From NCBI GenBank assembly GCA_022827835.1, contig JAJEIO010000034.1:1-62083 (forward strand): a stretch of DNA of 62,083 nt, written 5' to 3'. Below, piece after piece: positions 31,274-38,425 of the stretch (its first letter is position 1; the number at the start of each line of letters is the position of its first letter). The notes beneath the pieces are model-generated. The model saw nothing but the letters and a program-made list of their open reading frames with translations. It had not been told where the DNA came from and made no database searches. The DNA is from Candidatus Latescibacterota bacterium (GTDB taxonomy: Bacteria; Latescibacterota; UBA2968; UBA8231). The translations under genes and the position numbers were made by a program.

Positions 31274-33913
31274 TCAATAGGCCACCGCCACCGTGCGCAG
31301 CACCTCGGTCCGTTCCGCGCTCAATCCTCCGGCGTCAACAGCCACCCTAAGCAACGCGCAATAGACGCCCGGCGGAACGCGCATCCCCTGCTCGTCCATG
31401 CCGTCCCAAGCGATCTCGTACTGGCCGGTAGTAGTCGAGTGCTGCTCGGCGAGCTGGCGCATCAGCCGACCGCTCAAATCGTAGATGGCGACTTCCAGCG
31501 GACCATCGTCGTCCAGACGCACGACCTTGAAGGCAAAAACTGCATGATCATTGACGCCGTCGCCATTGGGCGTAAACGCTGGCGGACGTACCTCCACGTC
31601 GAGCAGCAGTTCCCCCCGCGTCGGGTCGCCCACCAGCGTCGTCGTATTGCCCGCCACCTCATCGAGCGCGTTGCCTGGATCCACCCGCTGCCAAGTGCCC
31701 TCGCCCTCGGCACTGTGCTGTAAGGACGCGCGCAACACCGCCCCCATGCCAAAAAGCGTCGTGCGGAAATCGAGGCGCACGACCTCAACGTCCGTATTGG
31801 GCCGAATCTCGGCAAAGGATAGGCGCAGGCTGTCCGCGCCCGTGGGAATAACCTCGACGCCCTCCACCTCAAGCTCGTCTCCAGCCTGACCCGCGTACAG
31901 CCCTGCAAAACCGAGCGCCATATCCGCTGGCGCAACCAGCAGCAACTGATCGAAACCAGGGTCGCGGCGATCGAATTGCGGCCGCACGTACAGTGAGAAG
32001 GGACGCTCCACACCCAGCGAATCGACCCGGAACGGCGCAATCTCACCCGTCAGCCCTTGGGCTACCGGGCCAGTAAAATTGAGGTGGATCGAGCGCAGTG
32101 TGGCGCTGATGTCCGGGTCCTCAGACAACATGGTCGCCCGCACCTTGAGGAATTCGCGCGGGCTAGGCGAGGTAATCGCGCTGCCCATTGGGTCCTCATA
32201 AGGCTGGCTCCAGCCGCTCCAGTCATCCCCTTCGACCTCCTCGGCGATGATCGGCCCCTTGAAGATATCCAACAGCGTCGGATTGTTGTACTCCTTCTCG
32301 GAAATCTCCGTGCCGTCCTTTTTGAAATAGTGCAGTACCTCGCTCAACTCGTTGCCCGTGCGCGTCTGCACCAGCACGGCGGTGCCCGGCGGCGTATCCG
32401 CATCCCACTCTATCGACAGCAGGTTCCGCCGCCCACCCAGCCGCACCAAGCCCGACTCAAGCCAGACCTCGGGCTGGAATCCCCGGCCATAGAGCTGCAC
32501 CGAAGCGGGGAATCCCCGGTGCCCGCCGACGGCCACGATGATTTGCTCCCACACTAGGCGGAAAAAGCGCGTCTTGATCAGTTCAAAGTCGTGGCCTTCA
32601 TACTCCTTGCGCGTACTCGACTGCTGGCGACTGGCCACGGTCGTCCACTTGAGGCTGCCGTCGGCGTTGAGCGCGCCGTCCGAGGCGTCGAGACGGTAGG
32701 AGGGAAAGCTATAGCGGTCGCGGAGCGCCTGACCGCCGTAGGCAATGCGGAAGGTGTCGATCCAATACGTCGAGCCCAGGTCAAAGCTTATATGGCCTTC
32801 GGGGCCGGGAATAGTTTGGCGGTCGAAGGAGAAGATCAGATCCACGTAGGTCTGCACGTTGCCGTCGATAGTCCGCCCCACCGGCAGCCCTTGAGAGGCA
32901 AACACATCTCCGCCCCGGGCCAAGGCGGCAATCATCGCGTCGTCGCCCTCGTGCCAAACTTCGAGTTCGGCCAGCCGGGGCCGCTCCCAGCGATAGTAGG
33001 AAATCCCGCCCTGCTGGTCGGCGGGTAGCTGCGCGTAGTCCGCCTCATCGACCTCGGTCAGCCGCCCGTCGCGCTGCAACTTGTAATAGACGACCGCGCC
33101 CCGCTCGGCCGCGGGCAACGCCTCGTACTCCTCCTCGCTGACCTCAAAACCGCGGTCGAAATCCGACCCCCGCACCACCACCTGAACCAGACGCACTCCG
33201 GTGCCAGGGAATTCTTTCTGCGGCACCGAGATCGCCGAAGTCGGCGGGGCGTTGATCGGCTGATCCGACAGCTCCTGCTCCTCGGCCTCGGCCTGCTCGC
33301 CGAGAGAAATTTCCAGCAGCCGCTCGGTCTTGTTCGGCTTCAACGTGCGCCACACCACATCGAACTCCGGCTCCTCCGAAGAGATGAACTTCTCCGGCAC
33401 CTCGCCGTCGGAAATCAGCACGTCGTACTGCAGGAAGGGATCGCCTAGACCTTCCTCAACGAACTTGAGCACAATGCGCTTGGCAATAACCAGCCGACCC
33501 AGATCTACCGTAAACCACCACTGCGAACCCAACTCCGCAGCATCTGCGACCGGCTCAGGCTCCCAGTAGGTCGTCAAGTCGCCGTCGAGTACATGGAGCA
33601 CGCCGAGCGCGTTAGAACCCGCTTCTATGGCATCCGCAAGCTCGATTTCCTCGGCCGCCTTTTCCCGTGCGAGGTCTTCGGGCGGATGCAGGCGCAAGAA
33701 GTGGACGATGTCCTTGGTAGCGTCGGTATTGCGGCGCAGCTCAAACGGCGTCACCGCACCGCTTGCGTCAATCGTCAAGGTCCCCACCGGAAACTCCCAA
33801 GCGCGCCAGTGCGCAGCGCGGTCAATGACGAGCTGATCCGCAGTGAGCCGGTAGCCGCCCCCTTGGGCATGGACTGCGGCTACCCACAGCAAAACAACGG
33901 CGATGTAGCGCAT
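31274..33913 (-). CDS. Surface protein family A, discoidin-like modules plus gliding-type C-terminus (A4)
   Basis: 879 residues from ATG 33913: GAGGAG precedes it and a signal peptide (MRYIAVVLLWVAAVHAQ) starts there. Two F5/8C-like modules are suggested (WWFTVDLGRLVIAKRIVLKF near 150; ISFDLGSTYWIDTFRIAYGG near 400). Between them a short unit repeats: EEEYEALPAAERGAVVYYK and EADYAQLPADQQGGISYYR. A WSGWSQPY..PSPREFLKVRA segment is shared by family A. The C-terminus has FTPNGDGVNDHAVFAFKV and ends in VAY, a gliding-motility/FlgD-like sorting domain. It is likely exported and surface anchored. It is the last gene of a three-gene A run, 13 bp after the previous stop. Confidence 0.75.
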   Translation of the reverse strand: MRYIAVVLLWVAAVHAQGGGYRLTADQLVIDRAAHWRAWEFPVGTLTIDASGAVTPFELRRNTDATKDIVHFLRLHPPEDLAREKAAEEIELADAIEAGSNALGVLHVLDGDLTTYWEPEPVADAAELGSQWWFTVDLGRLVIAKRIVLKFVEEGLGDPFLQYDVLISDGEVPEKFISSEEPEFDVVWRTLKPNKTERLLEISLGEQAEAEEQELSDQPINAPPTSAISVPQKEFPGTGVRLVQVVVRGSDFDRGFEVSEEEYEALPAAERGAVVYYKLQRDGRLTEVDEADYAQLPADQQGGISYYRWERPRLAELEVWHEGDDAMIAALARGGDVFASQGLPVGRTIDGNVQTYVDLIFSFDRQTIPGPEGHISFDLGSTYWIDTFRIAYGGQALRDRYSFPSYRLDASDGALNADGSLKWTTVASRQQSSTRKEYEGHDFELIKTRFFRLVWEQIIVAVGGHRGFPASVQLYGRGFQPEVWLESGLVRLGGRRNLLSIEWDADTPPGTAVLVQTRTGNELSEVLHYFKKDGTEISEKEYNNPTLLDIFKGPIIAEEVEGDDWSGWSQPYEDPMGSAITSPSPREFLKVRATMLSEDPDISATLRSIHLNFTGPVAQGLTGEIAPFRVDSLGVERPFSLYVRPQFDRRDPGFDQLLLVAPADMALGFAGLYAGQAGDELEVEGVEVIPTGADSLRLSFAEIRPNTDVEVVRLDFRTTLFGMGAVLRASLQHSAEGEGTWQRVDPGNALDEVAGNTTTLVGDPTRGELLLDVEVRPPAFTPNGDGVNDHAVFAFKVVRLDDDGPLEVAIYDLSGRLMRQLAEQHSTTTGQYEIAWDGMDEQGMRVPPGVYCALLRVAVDAGGLSAERTEVLRTVAVAY

Positions 33914-33926
33914 AAGTCCTCTCCTC

Positions 33927-35861
33927 TTAGTACGCCAGCGAGACGATGCGCGAACGGGCCTTGGTACCGCCATCGGTCTCCACCTCAAGGCGCAACACGT
34001 ACAGCCCAGGCGCGAGCAAGGCACCCGTTCCATCCCGGCCGTCCCACTCCGCGGCAAACTGGCCGCTCTGCGCCGGACCGCGGAAAACCTCGCCGATCCT
34101 CGTCCCTTGCAAATCGTAGAGCACCACCGCTACCTCGGCACTCCCAATCACATTCAACAAGTCGTATTCGATCCGCACCGCATCGTTGATCTGATCTCCA
34201 TTGGGCGTAAACGCCGCTGGCACAAGCCTGAGCGCGCCGACCACCTGCCCGGCGATATTAGTCAGCCCCACACTCAGCGTATTGCCCTCGACCAACTCAA
34301 CCACCTCGCCCGGCGTCACCACTTGGCGCACCTCCTGCGGCCGAGTGCTATCGTACACCCGCCCCGAAAACAGTGTCCCGAACTTGAAAACCTCACAGCG
34401 GAAGACCACCTCAATCAACTCGCCATCGCGCGCTTGGTCTATCCGCGGAACGCCGACTTCAAAGCCGCGCCCATCCAGCCGCCGCACTTCAAAGGCGACC
34501 TCTTCCCCACTGTAGCGCACCGCGTCAATGCCCGCCGCCTGAGTCGGCGTGTCAATCTCAATCGTATCAAAACCCAAGTCCTCGGCTTCTAGTCGCGGCA
34601 GCAGCATGTAGGTAAACTCCGTCGCCACGCCCGTGGTCGCCAAAACGGGCGCAATCTCGGCCAACACCAAGGAAGCCATCGGCGGCCTAGATACGGCAAA
34701 TTGCACGAAGTGCAGTCGTCCTCCTGCTTCTACCGTGGACTTAAAGTTGGCCCGGACCTGCACGAATTGCCGAGGCTGCGTCCCCTGCATGGCGGCGCTG
34801 CTTTGCGTCAAGTCGTAGGCTGCGCTCCAGCCTTCCCAGTTTTCCGTATCGGGCGAGATGCCAGCCTGCTGGGCCTTCTCCAGCCGATTGTACGACCGCA
34901 GCGTCAAAGGTCGCCCCCGAGTATCCAGCCGAGTCCGCTCATCGCCGCGGAACGTACTGCGCCAATAGGTGTTGGGATCGCTGTCGTCGCCAGCGCGCAT
35001 ACTTAGCTCGAGTTGTGCGCCGGGATCGACTTGGCTGCCCCAACTTAATTCGCCCAGCGCCGCGCGCCCACCCAAATCGAGGACATTGGACACGTAGCGC
35101 GCCGTTGGCGTGAAGCCCTTGCCGTAGATCTCAAACTCGGCGATTTCCCAGATGCCTTGGGTGTTCTCGTGCGCTTCAAAGAGCATGCGGCGAATCGGCT
35201 CTGGCGGCAGTTCCAATTCGACTATCGAGGTCGTGTTTTCGGTAGCACGATGCACGATATCGAAGTCGATGAAAGAGCCGCGCGTGCCCGCAGTGTACTC
35301 GCGCGTTCCTTCCTTGAGCGGATCGCCGTCGCTAATGCCGATGATAAAGCGCTGTAGGAAGCGCTCTTCCTCAAAGCGCTCGCGCGGATAGAACTTGACG
35401 CGCTCGACCGTGAAGTTACCGCCGAACTCGAAGATCAGGCTTTTATTGCGCACGCCAATGCCCGAGGTCGTCCAATGCCCGTCGCCCAAGAAGACGGTCT
35501 CGACGTCTTCGTCCCACAGCACGGCCTCGGTGTCGCCACTTTGCTCCCAGCCCCGCCAGACCAGCGTCTGCACCCGACCACCGCGCTCCTTGAGGCGCGG
35601 CGTCAGGTTTACCGACGGATCCAGTTGCTCCGGCTCAATGAAGTCCGCATCGATCTTCAGCGATTCGACTTGGCCGTGCTGCGCCGATTCCACGCCCTCC
35701 CAATCGAGCTGCACAAACTCCACGCCCTCGGCCAACTCCGGCACCGGCAGCGAAGAACCGCCAATTCGATAAATCGTTAGCGCATCTGCACTGCTAGTCA
35801 GCCAAGCGAACGCCAGCACAAGTCGGATACTGGTCTTTAGCATTTTAGCATAACGTTTCAT
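33927..35861 (-). CDS. Surface protein family A, recent tandem copy (A3)
   Basis: The protein has 644 residues with a signal peptide (IRLVLAFAWLTSSADA). After it comes LTIYRIGGSSLPVPELAEG, a discoidin-like module (LIFEFGGNFTVERVKFYPR .. IWEIAEFEIYGKGF), the YVSNVLDLGGRAALGELSWG linker, WEGWSAAYD and a C-terminal domain with FTPNGDQINDAVRIEYDL ending SLAY. ATG 35861 is 2 bp after the stop of the near-identical upstream gene; ATG 35843 is an alternative start. Only scattered substitutions separate the two, so the duplication is recent. Surface location is expected; a sugar-binding role would fit discoidin modules, but no partner is known. Confidence 0.75.
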   Translation of the reverse strand: MKRYAKMLKTSIRLVLAFAWLTSSADALTIYRIGGSSLPVPELAEGVEFVQLDWEGVESAQHGQVESLKIDADFIEPEQLDPSVNLTPRLKERGGRVQTLVWRGWEQSGDTEAVLWDEDVETVFLGDGHWTTSGIGVRNKSLIFEFGGNFTVERVKFYPRERFEEERFLQRFIIGISDGDPLKEGTREYTAGTRGSFIDFDIVHRATENTTSIVELELPPEPIRRMLFEAHENTQGIWEIAEFEIYGKGFTPTARYVSNVLDLGGRAALGELSWGSQVDPGAQLELSMRAGDDSDPNTYWRSTFRGDERTRLDTRGRPLTLRSYNRLEKAQQAGISPDTENWEGWSAAYDLTQSSAAMQGTQPRQFVQVRANFKSTVEAGGRLHFVQFAVSRPPMASLVLAEIAPVLATTGVATEFTYMLLPRLEAEDLGFDTIEIDTPTQAAGIDAVRYSGEEVAFEVRRLDGRGFEVGVPRIDQARDGELIEVVFRCEVFKFGTLFSGRVYDSTRPQEVRQVVTPGEVVELVEGNTLSVGLTNIAGQVVGALRLVPAAFTPNGDQINDAVRIEYDLLNVIGSAEVAVVLYDLQGTRIGEVFRGPAQSGQFAAEWDGRDGTGALLAPGLYVLRLEVETDGGTKARSRIVSLAY

Positions 35862-35863
35862 AA

Positions 35864-37771
35864 TTAGTACGCCAGCGAGACGATGCGCGAGCGGGCCTTG
35901 GTGCCGCCGTCAGTCTCTACCTCAAGGCGCAGCACGTACAGTCCAGGAGCCAGCAGAGCACCCGTTCCATCCCGTCCATCCCACTCGGCGGCAAACTGGC
36001 CGCTCTGCGCCGGGCCGCGAAAAACCTCGCCGAGCCGCGTCCCCCGCAAATCGTAGAGCACCACTGCTACTTCGGCACTCCCAATCACATTCAACAGGTC
36101 GTATTCGATCCGCACTGCGTCGTTGATCTGATCTCCATTGGGCGTAAACGCCGCTGGCACGAGCCTGAGCGCGCCGACCACCTGCCCGGCGATATTAGTC
36201 AGCCCCACACTCAGCGTATTGCCCTCGACCAGTTCAACCACCTCGCCCGGCGTCACCACTTGGCGCACCTCCCGCGGCCGAGTGCTGTCGTACACGCGGC
36301 CTGAAAACAGCGTCCCAAATTTGAACACCTCACAGCGAAAGACCACTTCTATCAACTCGCCATCGCGCGCTTGGTCTATCCGCGGGACACCGATCTCAAA
36401 GCCGCGCGCATCCAGCCGCCGCACCTCAAAGGCAACCTCTTCGCCGCTGTAGCGCACCGCGTCAATGCCCTCCGCCTCAGTCGGCGTGTCAATCTCAATG
36501 GTGTCAAAACCCAAGTCCTCGGCTTCTAGGCTCGGCAGCAGCATGTAGGTGAACTCCGTCGCCACGCCCGTGGTCGCCAAGACGGGCGCTATCTCGGCCA
36601 ACACCAAGGAAGCCATCGGCGGCCTAGACACGGCAAACTGCACGAAGTGCAGCCGTCCTCCTGCCTCTACCGTGGACCGGAAGTTAGCCCGGACCTGCAC
36701 GAATTGCCGAGGTTGCGTCCCCTGCATGGGTGCGCTGACCAACGCCAAATCATAGGCTGCGCTCCAGCCTTCCCAGTTTTCCGTATCGGGCGAGATGCCA
36801 GCCTGCTGGGCCTTCTCTAGCCGGTTGTACGACCGCAGCGTCAAAGGCCGCCCCCGAGTATCCAGCCGAGTCCGCTCATCGCCGCGGAACGTACTGCGCC
36901 AATAGGTGTTGGGATCGCTGTCGTCGCCAGCGCGCATACCTAACTCGATGTGCGCGCCGGGATCGACTTGGCTACCCCAACTTAGTTCTCCCAGCGCCGC
37001 GCGCCCACCCAAATCGAGGACATTGGACACGTAGCGCGCCGTCGGCGTGAAGCCCTTGCCGTAAATTTCGAACTCGGCGATTTCCCAGATACCTTGGGTG
37101 TTTTCTTGCGCTTCAAAGAGCATGCGAAGGATTGGCACCGGTGGCAGCTCAAGCTCGACCACCGAGGTCGTATTCTCGGTAGCCCGATGCACGATGTCGA
37201 AGTCAAGGAAGGAACCGCGCGTACCCGCAGTATATTCGCGCGTACCTTCCTTGAGCAGGTTCCCGTCGCTGATGCCGATGATAAAGCGCTGTAGAAAGCG
37301 CTCTTCTTCAAAGCGCTCGCGCGGATAGAACTTGATGCGCTCGACCGTGAAGTTACCTCCGAACTCGAAAACTAGGCTTTTGTTGCGCGCGTTGATGCCC
37401 GAGGTCGTCCAATGCCCGTCGCCCAAGAAGACGGTCTCGACGTCTTCGTCCCACAGCACGGCCTCGGTATCGCCACTTGGCTGCCAGCCCAAACGGGATG
37501 CCGTCTGCACCCGACCACCGCGTTCTTTGAGGCGCGGCGTCAGGTTTACCGACGGATCCAGTTGCTCCGGCTCAATAAAGTCCGCATCGATCTTCAGCAA
37601 TTCGACTTGACCGTGCTGCGCGGATTCCACGCCCTCCCAATCGAGCTGCACAAACTCCACCCCTTCGGCCAACTCCGGCCTCGGCAGCGACGAACCACCA
37701 ATCCGATAAATCGTCAGCGCGTCTGCACCACTAGCCAGCCAAGCGAGGGCGAAGATACAAGCTGTTAGCAT
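35864..37771 (-). CDS. Surface protein family A (A2), parent or sister of the tandem copy
   Basis: 635 residues from ATG 37771, where a signal peptide starts (MLTACIFALAWLASGADA); the frame continues upstream without one. The architecture equals that of the downstream copy: IYRIGGSSLPRPELAEG, discoidin-like module, YVSNVLDLGGRA, WEGWSAAYD, then FTPNGDQINDAVRIEYDL and SLAY. A candidate calcium or sugar site cannot be fixed by eye. It is the first gene of a three-gene A run. The toxin-antitoxin genes upstream are divergent and AT-richer, separating this run from the family B genes on the same strand. Confidence 0.75.
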   Translation of the reverse strand: MLTACIFALAWLASGADALTIYRIGGSSLPRPELAEGVEFVQLDWEGVESAQHGQVELLKIDADFIEPEQLDPSVNLTPRLKERGGRVQTASRLGWQPSGDTEAVLWDEDVETVFLGDGHWTTSGINARNKSLVFEFGGNFTVERIKFYPRERFEEERFLQRFIIGISDGNLLKEGTREYTAGTRGSFLDFDIVHRATENTTSVVELELPPVPILRMLFEAQENTQGIWEIAEFEIYGKGFTPTARYVSNVLDLGGRAALGELSWGSQVDPGAHIELGMRAGDDSDPNTYWRSTFRGDERTRLDTRGRPLTLRSYNRLEKAQQAGISPDTENWEGWSAAYDLALVSAPMQGTQPRQFVQVRANFRSTVEAGGRLHFVQFAVSRPPMASLVLAEIAPVLATTGVATEFTYMLLPSLEAEDLGFDTIEIDTPTEAEGIDAVRYSGEEVAFEVRRLDARGFEIGVPRIDQARDGELIEVVFRCEVFKFGTLFSGRVYDSTRPREVRQVVTPGEVVELVEGNTLSVGLTNIAGQVVGALRLVPAAFTPNGDQINDAVRIEYDLLNVIGSAEVAVVLYDLRGTRLGEVFRGPAQSGQFAAEWDGRDGTGALLAPGLYVLRLEVETDGGTKARSRIVSLAY

Positions 37772-37853
37772 ACCGTTGCCTACCTTACAGAAAGGATGCT
37801 TATTAATAGCTAAATTCTCGACAGTGTGCCAATTTTGAAGGAGGGTACGCAAA

Positions 37854-38066
37854 ATGAGCAACGATGTAACTCTGAATGCCCAGCAGCTAGAAGAAGTCAT
37901 TCGCAAGGTCGTGCGCGAAGAACTCATGGCGTTTGCTACACAGGAACAGGGAATTTTTCACCTCGATAAGGAATCTCCGCTTTACAAGGATATGGAGAAC
38001 ATTCTTGAACGAAAAAAATCCAGTCAGTTGACATTCCACACTCACGAAGAAGTTTGGAATGGGTGA
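37854..38066 (+). CDS. Antitoxin of a RelE-type module
   Basis: The protein has 70 residues. AAGGAGGG stands ahead of ATG 37854. The N-terminal helix QLEEVIRKVVREELMAFA and a C-terminal KDMENILERKKSSQLTFHTHEEVW resemble small antitoxins whose tail wraps the toxin. No DNA-binding motif is obvious. It overlaps the toxin gene by 8 bp. Function is inferred mainly from the partner. The module sits alone on the plus strand in the middle of the minus-strand surface block. Confidence 0.6.
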   Translation: MSNDVTLNAQQLEEVIRKVVREELMAFATQEQGIFHLDKESPLYKDMENILERKKSSQLTFHTHEEVWNG

Positions 38067-38388
38067 ATATCGAGCATTTTATGAAGACCGATTCGTCCGC
38101 AGCCTTGCTCGCTACTCTAGTTTACGCCAACGCATCCAGCGAAGAGTTGAGCAGATCCTCGAAGATCCTTATGATCGCACGGAACGTCTTGGGCGAGTTC
38201 CTAACGGACTGGATTTACGGGGTTGTCGCAGTGCTCGAGTTGGAAGAAACTTTCGGATGATTTTCGTTATATGTGAAGAATGTCGGCATATCAAGGGGTG
38301 TCAGTATTGTTTTTGCACGGATAGAGAGGATGAAACCGTTGTTTTCTTGGCTATTGGACCACACGCTCGGGCTTATATAATGAGATGA
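38059..38388 (+). CDS. RelE/ParE-superfamily toxin
   Basis: The protein has 109 residues. FYEDRFVRSLARYSSLRQRI, LRGCRSARVGRNFRMIFVI and the end ETVVFLAIGPHARAY follow the RelE-fold pattern of short mRNA interferases and gyrase inhibitors. The insertion CEECRHIKGCQYCFC, with several cysteines, is typical of one RelE subgroup. ATG 38059 lies within the antitoxin's end, so translation is coupled. RelE toxins cleave mRNA on the ribosome. The next gene (38426) ends convergently 37 bp away. Confidence 0.75.
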   Translation: MGEYRAFYEDRFVRSLARYSSLRQRIQRRVEQILEDPYDRTERLGRVPNGLDLRGCRSARVGRNFRMIFVICEECRHIKGCQYCFCTDREDETVVFLAIGPHARAYIMR

Positions 38389-38425
38389 GCTACGAGGGCA
38401 TAATGTGGCTCTCAATATCGCGCAG

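Larger units (their letters stand above)
33927..37771 (-). repeat. Tandem gene duplication of about 1.9 kb
   Basis: The coding regions 33927-35861 and 35864-37771 are near-identical direct repeats over almost the whole length, from LTIYRIGGSSLP to the SLAY ends. Differences include VPELAEG/RPELAEG, QLELSMRAG/HIELGMRAG and TQSSAAMQG/ALVSAPMQG. Only the signal peptides differ freely. Confidence 0.9.
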
